A DNA stretch of 64,000 nt from Marinomonas fungiae (GTDB taxonomy: Bacteria > Pseudomonadota > Gammaproteobacteria > Pseudomonadales > Marinomonadaceae): contig NZ_LIQF01000002.1 of NCBI RefSeq assembly GCF_001418205.1, positions 62,001-126,000 on the forward strand. The letters run 5' to 3'. Both the position numbers and the translations under genes were made by a program. Within the stretch, counting starts at the first letter, position 1. Each line of letters starts with the position of its first letter. The notes under the pieces were generated by a model. That model was not told where the DNA came from. It searched no databases and worked only from the letters and a program-made list of their open reading frames with translations. This document shows, one piece after another, positions 8,805 to 16,915 of this stretch.

Positions 8805-9377
8805 TCAACTAGCGTTTAGAAGAATAATTTCTGCGGTATTGATTACCGGAAGTTGTCGGTGTTCATGAGATGCTAAATCAAACCAAGCCGTGCGCAGGAT
8901 TTGTAAAACATCACCATGAGAAACAAGAAGGATCGTCTGATTTTTATGAAGCTCTTCTAGCCTTTCGATGGCGGTAATAGCTCGTCTAAACACCTGTTCC
9001 GTGGTTTCTACTCCGTTGTCGAGTTCATTGGGGTGAGCTGCATCCTGCTGCCATACGTGTTCGTAATGATCGTCACTACATCCATCTAAGTGACCAAAGA
9101 AACGCTCGCGAAGTAAAGGCTCACATACGGGAGAGGGCAGGGAAAGTAACTGGGTTACAAGTAGGGCTGTTTCTTTAGTCCTCTGAAAATCGGAACAATA
9201 AACCTGCTGAAACGTTGGGCCACGATAGCTTTTTAATGAACCGATTATTTGCTGTCTTCCTTGATCTGATAAACCGTATTGTTGGCAACCAATATCAGGG
9301 TGGCTGACAATCTTACCTGCTACATTGGCTTCACTTTGCCCATGTCTCATAATGTAGTAGCGGTTATGGTATGGCAT
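8805..9377 (-). CDS. Histidine phosphatase family protein, last gene of the phn-type operon
   Basis: A 190-residue phosphoglycerate-mutase-like phosphatase. The catalytic motif is YYIMRHGQSEAN (about residues 7-18), and the second catalytic His sits in LLVSHGDVLQ near residue 155. Conserved Arg residues appear in DFQRTKETALLV and LRERFFGHLDG. Such proteins remove phosphate from small phospho-compounds. It follows phnE2 by 81 bp on the same strand, separated by a strong hairpin, so it is probably the distal gene of the transporter operon. That suggests dephosphorylation of an imported or derived phospho-metabolite (inference). The substrate is unknown; CobC/GpmB-like annotations would be guesses. 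Confidence 0.88.
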   Translation of the reverse strand: MPYHNRYYIMRHGQSEANVAGKIVSHPDIGCQQYGLSDQGRQQIIGSLKSYRGPTFQQVYCSDFQRTKETALLVTQLLSLPSPVCEPLLRERFFGHLDGCSDDHYEHVWQQDAAHPNELDNGVETTEQVFRRAITAIERLEELHKNQTILLVSHGDVLQILRTAWFDLASHEHRQLPVINTAEIILLNAS

Positions 9378-9398
9378 ATTTTATTGCTCTTGAAACTA

Positions 9399-9442
9399 GC
9401 GGTGGATCTTTGTTTTAACCTCTTAGAACAAAGATCCTCCGC
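9399..9442 (-). terminator. Intercistronic hairpin between phnE2 and phosphatase gene
   Basis: Arms GCGGTGGATCTTTGTT and AACAAAGATCCTCCGC form a 16-bp stem with one mismatch. It lies between two same-strand genes and has no downstream T-tract. It probably reduces read-through or protects the upstream mRNA end, so the phosphatase may be expressed at a lower level than the transporter. Confidence 0.6.
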
Positions 9443-9458
9443 AATAGTAGATGTGTAG

Positions 9459-10256
9459 CTAGATTAGTTTTTTACGAATTTGTACCACGACAATTTCAGC
9501 CAGAATGACCACGGCGAAGATGGCAAGTAACGCCATGGCAACGCGTTGCCATTCGAAGAGGTTCATTGCGTCATTTAACACCACACCAATCCCTCCCGCA
9601 CCAACTAGCCCTAAGACAGCTGACTCTCGGACATTTATGTCCCAACGGAACAATACAATACTGAAGAATGCGGGCAGGATTTGAGGCCAGTAGCCTTTCA
9701 ATAGAACCGAAGCCCATGATGCTCCCGTCGCACGTAATGCTTCGATAGGACCCATGTTTATCTCTTCTATGGCTTCTGCTAATAGTTTGCCAACAAAGCC
9801 AACCGACCGAAAAGCAATAGCCAACACGCCAGCAATGACTCCGGGGCCGAATATGGCCACGAATAGTAACGCCCAAACTAATGAGTTGACTGAACGGGAT
9901 GACACTAGGAAAAATCGCGCAATCCAATGACTAAATGGGGAAGAGACGACATTGCTAGCATTCATCAGTGCTAAGGGTAGTGCAAATATCAGTGTGACTA
10001 GAGTCCCCAGCGTAGCGATATTTAGCGTTTCAATCATAGCGTCATGGACGGATATTGAATAAAAGGCGAAGTCGATGGGCCACATCCGTGTAAACATGTC
10101 TGCCATTTGCTCAGGAGCGTCGTAGAAAAACTCAGGAATGACTTCTACTGTACGGATCGATTGAAGCAGGGCAATCAATAATATTAAATAAACCGAATAA
10201 CGCGACAACTTTTGTTTTAAAGTAAACCGTTGCCAATGAGAGTGTGTAGTGGTCAT
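9459..10256 (-). CDS. phnE: Phosphonate-type ABC transporter permease (second PhnE)
   Basis: A 265-residue inner-membrane permease of the PhnE family with about six transmembrane segments. The EAA loop reads IGPIEALRATGASWASVLLKGYWPQILPAFFS-like (around residues 155-190), followed by LRWDINVRESAVLGLVGAGGIG, a PhnE hallmark. It lies 18 bp downstream of the first phnE, so the two form a heterodimeric membrane channel, as in other PhnE1E2 systems. It acts with the ATPase and binding protein encoded upstream. The imported compound cannot be told from the permease. Confidence 0.9.
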   Translation of the reverse strand: MTTTHSHWQRFTLKQKLSRYSVYLILLIALLQSIRTVEVIPEFFYDAPEQMADMFTRMWPIDFAFYSISVHDAMIETLNIATLGTLVTLIFALPLALMNASNVVSSPFSHWIARFFLVSSRSVNSLVWALLFVAIFGPGVIAGVLAIAFRSVGFVGKLLAEAIEEINMGPIEALRATGASWASVLLKGYWPQILPAFFSIVLFRWDINVRESAVLGLVGAGGIGVVLNDAMNLFEWQRVAMALLAIFAVVILAEIVVVQIRKKLI

Positions 10257-10274
10257 TTTCGTATCCTCATTGGA

Positions 10275-11069
10275 TTATCTAAATATGCGTCGGACGATGT
10301 TGGAAAGAAACTCTCCAAACATAATCAGTGCAATAATGGTGATTAAAATAGCGGCAACGAAATCGTAGTCGAAGCGTTGAAAGGCCGAAAACAGAGTGCC
10401 TCCAAGCCCCCCTGCTCCGACAATGCCCACCATCGTGGAGTTACGCAGGTTAGAGTCCAATTGGTAGGTGGAAAATCCAATAAAGCGTGAGAACACCTGC
10501 GGCATCACTGAGAATAAAATTAGGCTTACAAAACCCGCGCCTGTGGCACGTATCGCTTCTACTTGTTTTAGGGAAATCTCTTCAATAGCTTCAGCAAATA
10601 GCTTCGCAATAAAGCCGATAGAGGCGACCACTAATGTTAATATTCCTGCCAAAGCACCGAAACCAACACTTTTCACAAACAAGATGGCGATGATCACCGG
10701 ATGGAAAGTTCTGCATAAAGCAATCAAGCCGCGCATGGGGATCGTCACCCAACTAGGCATTAAATTACGGGCCGCAAAAAGTCCTAGGAAAAGTGACAAA
10801 AAAATCCCTGTAACACTTGCGATGATAGCGATTTCTAAGCTTTCAGCTAAGCCACTGAGCAGTAGTTCCCAACGCTCGAAATTAGGCGGGAACATGCGAT
10901 CAAACAGCTGGCCAGCATGGCCTAAGCCCTCAGAAAAACGAGTCCAACTAAGTCCCATTGTTTGAACTGAATAAATGAGATAAACGGCGACTAGCGCCCA
11001 AAGTCCAGTAATTAACCAGTTTCTTTTGAAGGGATTATCTAGATGTTTTGAAGCGTTTACACCAGCCAT
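10275..11069 (-). CDS. phnE: Phosphonate-type ABC transporter permease (first PhnE)
   Basis: A 264-residue inner-membrane permease homologous to its downstream neighbour. It has an N-terminal transmembrane segment ([17 protein letters not shown]), an ABC-permease core, the EAA motif [17 protein letters not shown], and the family signature [24 protein letters not shown] near the C-terminus. Its start overlaps the end of phnC by 13 bp, implying translational coupling. Residue identity with the second PhnE is clear around the EAA loop, and the pair probably arose by duplication. Confidence 0.9.
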   Translation of the reverse strand: MAGVNASKHLDNPFKRNWLITGLWALVAVYLIYSVQTMGLSWTRFSEGLGHAGQLFDRMFPPNFERWELLLSGLAESLEIAIIASVTGIFLSLFLGLFAARNLMPSWVTIPMRGLIALCRTFHPVIIAILFVKSVGFGALAGILTLVVASIGFIAKLFAEAIEEISLKQVEAIRATGAGFVSLILFSVMPQVFSRFIGFSTYQLDSNLRNSTMVGIVGAGGLGGTLFSAFQRFDYDFVAAILITIIALIMFGEFLSNIVRRIFR

Positions 11070-11842
11070 GATTCGCCTCCATAAATTTGTTTCAGATGGT
11101 CATCAGTAATGCCTTCAGGCGCACCATCGTAAACAACGATGCCGTCACTCATGCCGATCATTCTCTTGGCAAAGCGGCGTGCTAGGTTGACGTCATGGAT
11201 ATTGACGAGAGTGGGGATATTTTTCTCTTCGGCAAATTTTTCCAGCAGTTCCATGATTTCGACCGCTGTTTTGGGGTCTAGAGATGACGTTGGTTCATCG
11301 GCCAACAGAATATGAGGATCCTGCATAACTGCCCGAGCGATGCCTACTCGCTGACGTTGGCCTCCAGAAAGACTGTCTGCACGTTTATTCGCGTGTTCTG
11401 TGAGTCCAACGGCTTCTAATAATTGAAAGGCCATGTCTATGTCATCTTGACTAAATTTGCGACGCCAAGCTTGCCAAGCAGACATGTATCCTAAGCGACC
11501 GGTTAACACGTTTTCGATAACTGAGAGACGCTCTACTAAGTTATATTCTTGGAAAACCATTCCAACATGTCTGCGAAGCTGTCTTAGTTGACGACCTTTT
11601 GCCAAACACAAATTTGATTGATGAAAAATGATTTCACCTGCGGTGGGTTCAATCAGTCGATTGATGCAGCGTAATAGGGTGCTCTTCCCCGTTCCTGAAG
11701 GGCCAATAATCGCAATGATACCAGGGGTGTTTATCTCGATATTGATGCCCTTTAAGATCGGTTTTCCTGGAATATATTCTTTTTGCAGCCCTAGGATTTT
11801 TAGAGCATTGGGAGCATTAGAAATGTCGGTGGCGGCTGTCAT
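11057..11842 (-). CDS. phnC: Phosphonate-type ABC transporter ATP-binding protein
   Basis: A 261-residue ATPase that powers uptake through the two PhnE permeases. Walker A is GPSGTGKST, the Q-loop is [24 protein letters not shown] (typical of PhnC), the signature is [14 protein letters not shown], Walker B is [12 protein letters not shown], and the H-loop is [17 protein letters not shown]. The start at 11842 (MTAATDIS) is preferred because AAAGGA lies 7 bp upstream. The longer frame starting at 11872 would run through an intercistronic hairpin. A gap of 112 bp containing that hairpin separates it from phnD. Confidence 0.93.
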   Translation of the reverse strand: MTAATDISNAPNALKILGLQKEYIPGKPILKGINIEINTPGIIAIIGPSGTGKSTLLRCINRLIEPTAGEIIFHQSNLCLAKGRQLRQLRRHVGMVFQEYNLVERLSVIENVLTGRLGYMSAWQAWRRKFSQDDIDMAFQLLEAVGLTEHANKRADSLSGGQRQRVGIARAVMQDPHILLADEPTSSLDPKTAVEIMELLEKFAEEKNIPTLVNIHDVNLARRFAKRMIGMSDGIVVYDGAPEGITDDHLKQIYGGESWLV

Positions 11843-11867
11843 AGCAAGTTCCTTTAAGCAAAGAGGT

Positions 11868-11898
11868 CCCATACCGCTTAATCCGTAAGCGATATGGG
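11868..11898 (-). terminator. Intercistronic hairpin between phnD and phnC
   Basis: CCCATACCGCTTA and TAAGCGATATGGG pair as a 13-bp stem with one mismatch and an ATCCG loop. Position after a binding-protein gene is typical of partial terminators or mRNA-protecting hairpins that keep binding protein in excess over the membrane components (inference). A smaller GGAGA/TCTCC hairpin lies just 5' of it. Confidence 0.6.
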
Positions 11899-11954
11899 AA
11901 GAGTTATGTTAGGGAGAAAGGAGAGAGTATCTCCTCGACGCGGAATTAAGCGGC

Positions 11955-12998
11955 TTAGTTAGTGCTTTGCATCGCTTGCTTTTTAGCGGCTGCAGCGGCT
12001 GCTTTGGCGGCATCTGCTTCGGCGAGTTGTTTTAGCCCCGTTTTTGTATACGCCGTACCAGAAGCATGCGCAATGTCGCGAATGACTTTCCAGTCTTCTT
12101 TATAGGTAACAGGGTAAAAACGATCTGCTCCGCCAAAGGTTTTCTGCATATCCTCAGAGAATCGGAAGGTATCAAAGGCATATTTAATCTTCGCGACTAA
12201 ATCTGGGTGAAGATCGTGTGCATAACCGAAAGCAGACGTTGGGAATTTAGGGCTTTTGTAGATGATGCGAAAATCATCTTGCTTAATACGGCCACCCTCA
12301 ACCATACGGTTAAAAACATCAGACGCTACGGGAGCTGCATCGTAGTCACCAGCTAACACGCCCATAATAGATTGGTCATGCTTACCTGAATACTTTACTT
12401 GATAGTCTTTATCTGGAGTGATGCCGATGTATGGGAACAGGGCTCTTGGTGCTAAGTTGCCGGAGTTTGAAGACGCGGATGTATGAGCAACAACCTTGCC
12501 TTTCAGGTCTTCCATTGTGTGTATGCCACTGTCAGTGCGAGTAATCGTAATCAGGTTATAACCCTGAAAACCATCTGCAGTTCCTTTAACCGCAATCGGT
12601 ACATAGCCCCCTAAGTTCACGGCATACCCTGTTGGTCCCGTTGAAAAGCCTGCAATATGCAATCGGCCAGAGCGAATCGCTTCCACTTCTGCGGCGTTAG
12701 AGTGAACCGTGTAGTAGATAACTTTTTTACCCGTGACGTCGCTCAAGTACTCTTGGAAGTCATGAAACGCATCTTTGTAAACCGCTGGATCTTCTACCGG
12801 GGTATAGGTGAACACCAGAGTGCTTGGATCGCGCCATTGGGATGGATCCTTAGGGCTGTCTGCAACAAGATCATGATCTTCATCGCAGAATTTCTCGTCG
12901 AGTACACCGCGTGAAGAACAGTCATCAGCTAGAGCAGTGTTTGTTCCGAGGAGCAAAGATCCAGAAAGAATCAGGCTAGTAAGCAGCTTTATTGACAT
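11955..12998 (-). CDS. phnD: Phosphate/phosphite/phosphonate-type ABC transporter substrate-binding protein
   Basis: A 347-residue periplasmic PhnD-family binding protein. The start at 12998 gives MSIKLLTSLILSGSLLLGTNTALA, a clean signal peptide cleaved after ALA, with AGAGGT 7-12 bp upstream. Longer in-frame starts (13094, 13019) lack a site and push the signal inward. The mature part has LVFTYTPVEDPAVYKDAFHDF, HSNAAEVEAIRSGRLHIAGFSTGPTGYAVN, HTSASSNSGNLAPRALFP and VLAGDYDAAPVASDVFNRM, the usual ligand-pocket blocks. An alanine/lysine-rich tail ends the protein. A sigma-54 promoter lies about 100 bp upstream. Ligand (phosphonate, phosphite or an organophosphate) is undetermined. Confidence 0.92.
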   Translation of the reverse strand: MSIKLLTSLILSGSLLLGTNTALADDCSSRGVLDEKFCDEDHDLVADSPKDPSQWRDPSTLVFTYTPVEDPAVYKDAFHDFQEYLSDVTGKKVIYYTVHSNAAEVEAIRSGRLHIAGFSTGPTGYAVNLGGYVPIAVKGTADGFQGYNLITITRTDSGIHTMEDLKGKVVAHTSASSNSGNLAPRALFPYIGITPDKDYQVKYSGKHDQSIMGVLAGDYDAAPVASDVFNRMVEGGRIKQDDFRIIYKSPKFPTSAFGYAHDLHPDLVAKIKYAFDTFRFSEDMQKTFGGADRFYPVTYKEDWKVIRDIAHASGTAYTKTGLKQLAEADAAKAAAAAAKKQAMQSTN

Positions 12999-13100
12999 TA
13001 GTAATACCTCTTTTGACATTGTTTTTATTGTTATCACCGGTCGGGAGGAGCCGTTGCCGGAGATGGGTTGCTCGGTTTGTGCCCAGAGTCCCATCAGAGT

Positions 13101-13117
13101 TGCAAATCAGATACCAA
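13101..13117 (-). promoter_or_regulatory. Sigma-54 (-24/-12) promoter for phnDCEE
   Basis: Read on the minus strand the sequence is TTGGTATCTGATTTGCA. It carries the GG and GC doublets separated by exactly ten bases, as in the RpoN consensus TTGGCACG-N4-TTGCA. The predicted start of transcription falls about 90 bp upstream of the phnD ATG. The neighbouring sigma-54 activator gene makes this assignment coherent. Confidence 0.8.
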
Positions 13118-13177
13118 TCTTTAAATCATTAATAAAAACATAAGGTTAGTTTGTTTTTGTGTTGGTTTTTATGATTA

Positions 13178-13197
13178 TTGAGACAACTATGTCCAAT
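13178..13197 (-). promoter_or_regulatory. Candidate activator site 1 (promoter-proximal)
   Basis: TTGAGACA-acta-TGTCCAAT is an 8-4-8 imperfect inverted repeat matching the other two copies in design and half-site sequence (core GACA-N4-TGTC). It lies about 75 bp upstream of the -24 element, as expected for an enhancer-type site of a sigma-54 activator. Confidence 0.6.
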
Positions 13198-13210
13198 CAA
13201 AAAAGTGACA

Positions 13211-13230
13211 ATGGGTCATATTTGTCCATT
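13211..13230 (-). promoter_or_regulatory. Candidate activator site 2 (promoter-distal)
   Basis: ATGGGTCA-tatt-TGTCCATT is an 8-4-8 inverted repeat whose centre is 33 bp (about three helical turns) from site 1, so dimers bound to both would face the same side of the DNA. It overlaps the last codons of the response-regulator gene. Confidence 0.6.
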
Positions 13231-14586
13231 CTCTTCGGTGCTGCGAAAGTTCTGTTTGTCCAGCTGGTGCTTTTTCATTTTTCTATAAAGCGTTTTCCGA
13301 GAAAGGTCGAGTAGGTCTGCTGCTTCGTGAAGTTGTCCCTGCGCAGCTCGTAGTCCTTGTTCTAGAAGCTGTCGTTCGAATTGATCCATGCGTTCTTCGT
13401 AGCTACACCCTACGGAATCGTCATTACGTTTGAGAGAGGCTAATGATGTTTCACTGATGCCCAGTACAAACCGATCGGCTGCATTCTTGAGCTCGCGCAC
13501 GTTACCTGGCCAAGTGTGTTGCAATAAATGCGTTATGACATCTGATTGCAACTCTGGTAGTGGACGAGAAAAATGCTCAGCCGCCTTGCGTGCATAATGA
13601 TGAAACAGAGGCAATATGTCCTCAGGCCTATCTTTGAGTGGAGGAATGGTCAAGCTGGCGACATTCAGACGATAGAATAGATCCTTACGAAAGCGTCCCT
13701 CCTCGCCAAGTTGTGCGAGATCGTCTTTACTGGCTGCAATGACGGTTAATGAAACAGGGATGGACGTGGTGCTGCCTACTCGCTCAATGGTTCTATCTTG
13801 TAATACTCTTAGTAATTTAATCTGAACTGACATGGGCATTGTTTCAATTTCGTCTAGAAACAGTGTTCCGCCATTGGCCGCTTCAATTTTTCCGATATGA
13901 CGCTTGTTTGCCCCAGTGAAAGAGCCTGCTTCGTGACCGAATAATTCGCTTTCAATCAGACTTTCACTGATTCCCCCGCAGTTAATTGCAATGAAGCGTC
14001 GATCTGAGCGCTGGCTGAATTGATGTAAGGCGCGAGCGACGACATCTTTGCCAGAGCCTGTCTCACCATAAATGATGGTGTCCACATTGGCTTGCGCGAG
14101 TGCAAGGATGTGCTGTCGTATGGTCTTTATCGCAGCAGAATCACCAATAATAAATTCCTTTAAGCCACTTTGCTGCTCAAGGTTTTGCTTAAGTGCGCGG
14201 TTTTCTAAGACCAATCTGCGCTTTTCGGTGGCACGTGAAAGCTGATTGATGAGTTGTTTGGGGTTGAGGGGCTTTTCTAGAAAGTCATAAGCGCCATCGC
14301 GAACCGCTTCAATTGCCATTGGAATGTCGCCGTGGCCGCTCATTAACAAGATGGGCAGCTCTGGATCCAACAATTGAATTCGAGATAGAAGCGTCAAGCC
14401 ATCCATCTTAGGCATTTTTACATCGCTTAAGAGTACGACTGGGCTGTCACGGGTTAATGATGCTAATGCTTTTTCAGCATCTGAGAAGCTCTGTATGCGA
14501 AAGTCTTCTAACTCTAGCATCTCCGTCAATGCTTCAACGATGGATTGGTCATCGTCGATGATTACTATCCTTATATCCTGATTCAT
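13216..14586 (-). CDS. Sigma-54-dependent response regulator (DctD/PgtA-like)
   Basis: A 456-residue NtrC-family activator. The receiver domain covers 1-125 with phospho-acceptor Asp in LLSDVKMPKMDG (about residue 56). The AAA+ domain (about 145-375) has Walker A GETGSGKD, the sigma-54-contact loop GSFTGA (a variant of GAFTGA with Ser for Ala), Walker B GGTLFLDEIETM, and the arginine-finger region FRKDLFYRLNVASLTIPPLKDR. A Fis-type HTH (LHEAADLLDLSRKTLYRKMKKH) is C-terminal. It starts 1 bp after the kinase stop, so the two are translationally linked. It almost certainly activates the phn-type operon through the sigma-54 promoter downstream (inference from sites and adjacency). Confidence 0.93.
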   Translation of the reverse strand: MNQDIRIVIIDDDQSIVEALTEMLELEDFRIQSFSDAEKALASLTRDSPVVLLSDVKMPKMDGLTLLSRIQLLDPELPILLMSGHGDIPMAIEAVRDGAYDFLEKPLNPKQLINQLSRATEKRRLVLENRALKQNLEQQSGLKEFIIGDSAAIKTIRQHILALAQANVDTIIYGETGSGKDVVARALHQFSQRSDRRFIAINCGGISESLIESELFGHEAGSFTGANKRHIGKIEAANGGTLFLDEIETMPMSVQIKLLRVLQDRTIERVGSTTSIPVSLTVIAASKDDLAQLGEEGRFRKDLFYRLNVASLTIPPLKDRPEDILPLFHHYARKAAEHFSRPLPELQSDVITHLLQHTWPGNVRELKNAADRFVLGISETSLASLKRNDDSVGCSYEERMDQFERQLLEQGLRAAQGQLHEAADLLDLSRKTLYRKMKKHQLDKQNFRSTEENGQI

Positions 14587-14587
14587 T

Positions 14588-16498
14588 TTATTGTTCTGCC
14601 TTATTCAATATCAGGGTGAAACAACTGCCTTGATTGGGGATTGAGCTGACACGAATCTGTCCACCAAAGTCCTGAATGATGTTGTAACTGATGGATAATC
14701 CTAATCCCAAACCTTGGCCAACTTCCTTTTGCGTGAAGAATGGGTCAAATATTAACTCTAATTTGTCAGACTCTATGCCGATACCATTGTCCTCGACATG
14801 AATTTCAATATGAGTATTTTTGTCAACAACTTGAATCCGAACTGCTGGTTGCAAGGTCTGCGTAAGGTGATCGAAAGAGGCCACCTCTAGCGCGTCTAAT
14901 GCGTTGCTTAGCAGGTTAACAAGTACTTGCTCCAAGCGAATAGGCTCGGCTAATACGGTTAATCCCGGTGGGCCAGGGTGGTACTCAAATTGGAATTGCT
15001 TCTCTCTAAGGCGGTTGGACATTAGTTCAATGGTATCTTGAATCACATCGTTTACATGAACAGGGGACAACTCGGTCCCGGCTTCCCGAGCAAAGGCCTT
15101 TAAATGGCGCGTGATAGACGCAATCTTGTCCAATAAACGCGATATCTTGGCTAGTCCCTCACGCGCTTTATCGGGCTGCTCTTTATCCAGCCGTCGTTCT
15201 ACACTGTGTAAATAGCTTGCGATCGCTGTTAATGGCTGGTTTATTTCGTGCGTAATTCCAACGCTCAGCTGTCCCAGTGCGGCCAATTTCCCCGCTTGTA
15301 CTAGCTCGTTCTGTGTTGCTTTGAGTTGCGCTTCGGCTGCCACTCGCTCTACGACTTCAGCCGCCAATCTTTGGTTTGTCTGCTCAACCTGTATGGCTGT
15401 TTTTTGGAAGTGTTTCAAATCTCTGGCCATACGGGATACTTCGTCGTCGCCAATAATTCGAATCTGCGTATCCAGTTTTGAGCTAGCGATGGCGCGCATA
15501 TTTTGTTGGAGTTCTTGTATGCGTTGCAGAACATTACGCTGAACATAGAACCAAGAAATCGCGCCCGCAACGATTAAACTTGCCAGTGAAAGTAACAAGA
15601 CACTTCGGATGCTAATGTTGATAGACTGAATTGCTTTGTCCAAAGAGCTTTCAATACTGTCGTTTGTCCGGTTGGTGTATTGATTAATTTGCGCAGCCAG
15701 TTGCTGTATATGGTTTTGACTGTTCTGCAAATAGAATGACTGCTGATAAAGCAGGTCTAGCTCCTTGTTTTTCATCAGAAACAGTGCTCCCTGTCTAGAG
15801 CCGATCTTAATGATCTCGCGTAATTCGCTCAGTGTTTCATCGGGAATATTAAGTGCGTCTGCTTCTTTTTGAATCTCTGTACCAAGGCGCTCTAAATGCA
15901 AAAAGGTGTAATCCAGCTCATTAAATGAAGCATCGTTTCTGATCTTTTCTGCCATGCCAGAGAAATAATAGAGGCGACTGATGATCGCCAATGATTCGGA
16001 CGAAGGCAGTTGATCAATTTGATCAATCAAGCGCTGCAGTCTTGGAAAAGTGATTAACAATGCTTGGATTAATTCGAGGTGAACCTGTTCTCGTTGTTCA
16101 ACGTTCTGGTTGAGCAAGGTAAGACTGTTGTGAATCTGGGCAATTAGCTCGACGAAATAGCGATTATAATCTGGAAGGTTACGCATCAATTGATCCATTT
16201 CATCAATCGCCGAGTTGAGTTCGGCCATTGCTTGAAGGCGCGCAGTATTTGACTCGCTACTGACTAATAAAGGAGCTGTGGCAACAATTAAGCGGCTTTT
16301 ATCATTCAATCTTGCTGCGGCGTCTAAGCCTGGAATGTCCTGATGCTGAAGCATCTGTAACTTATTACTAAGCTGCAAATAGGTGTTGGTCGCCAGACTG
16401 CTGGCGACAATAGTAATAGAAGAAATTAATACAAATGCTAGAAAGAGCCGTCCACCGATGCCTATATGGCGCACCCAATAGTGCAGATTAAGTCCCAT
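14588..16498 (-). CDS. Membrane sensor histidine kinase (DctB/PgtB-like)
   Basis: A 636-residue kinase. Transmembrane helix 1 is at about residues 16-36 and helix 2 at about 300-322. The roughly 260-residue periplasmic part between them is predicted helical (long Leu/Gln/Glu stretches) and resembles the TorS/PgtB type of sensor. A HAMP-like linker and coiled coil (about 330-400) follow. The HisKA box is LSVGITHEINQPLTAIASYLHSVERR with His near residue 417. The HATPase domain has NLLSNALDAL, VEDNGIGI and GLGLGLSISYNII. It is paired with the response regulator immediately downstream. The regulatory signal may reach it through the PhnD-like binding protein or directly; this is not determinable here. 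Confidence 0.92.
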   Translation of the reverse strand: MGLNLHYWVRHIGIGGRLFLAFVLISSITIVASSLATNTYLQLSNKLQMLQHQDIPGLDAAARLNDKSRLIVATAPLLVSSESNTARLQAMAELNSAIDEMDQLMRNLPDYNRYFVELIAQIHNSLTLLNQNVEQREQVHLELIQALLITFPRLQRLIDQIDQLPSSESLAIISRLYYFSGMAEKIRNDASFNELDYTFLHLERLGTEIQKEADALNIPDETLSELREIIKIGSRQGALFLMKNKELDLLYQQSFYLQNSQNHIQQLAAQINQYTNRTNDSIESSLDKAIQSINISIRSVLLLSLASLIVAGAISWFYVQRNVLQRIQELQQNMRAIASSKLDTQIRIIGDDEVSRMARDLKHFQKTAIQVEQTNQRLAAEVVERVAAEAQLKATQNELVQAGKLAALGQLSVGITHEINQPLTAIASYLHSVERRLDKEQPDKAREGLAKISRLLDKIASITRHLKAFAREAGTELSPVHVNDVIQDTIELMSNRLREKQFQFEYHPGPPGLTVLAEPIRLEQVLVNLLSNALDALEVASFDHLTQTLQPAVRIQVVDKNTHIEIHVEDNGIGIESDKLELIFDPFFTQKEVGQGLGLGLSISYNIIQDFGGQIRVSSIPNQGSCFTLILNKAEQ

Positions 16499-16915
16499 TT
16501 TATCGCCCTGTTATTATTGTAGTAAGCCAAATGTAATGAAAAAAGGATGCCAGCTTTAGACAACTAAATACAGGCTTTAAAATGAGAGATGGGACAAAAA
16601 TGTCCCATTGCAGGAAGTTCTTAATCGAAGCTGCTTGAGTTAGAGCTTGTTGTCTTTGGATGACTGAATCAGTTGCACAAAACGACTATCTGTCGTTGCA
16701 TCACTGAAATGCTTTCAACGATAGAATGCGCTTAAGGCATCACTGATGCTTGTTTGGATTAAATGAAAGTACAACAGATAGCAGCTGTGGGAAGTCAGCA
16801 TTTAGGCGTTCACACCTCAAAATTAAATACGCAGCTACTTACTTTTTATGTCAGCATTTGGTAAAAACACTGATTGTAAAGTTGAGTAATGTCCTGACGC
16901 ATGAAGAGGAAATAC
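16499..16915. other. 417-bp intergenic region upstream of the kinase and of the OmpA-family gene
   Basis: This divergent region holds the promoters of the kinase/regulator pair (left) and the OmpA-like gene (right). Apart from the operator-like palindrome at 16589-16608 it contains two imperfect direct copies of GCATCACTGA-(aa)TGCTT about 45 bp apart, near 16695 and 16738. No convincing ORF or RNA gene was seen. Confidence 0.5.
16589..16608. promoter_or_regulatory. Candidate activator/autoregulation site 3 (perfect palindrome)
   Basis: ATGGGACA-aaaa-TGTCCCAT is a perfect 8-4-8 inverted repeat, the best of three copies sharing the GGACA-N4-TGTCC core. It sits about 90 bp upstream of the kinase start, which suggests autoregulation by the response regulator. 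Confidence 0.6.
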
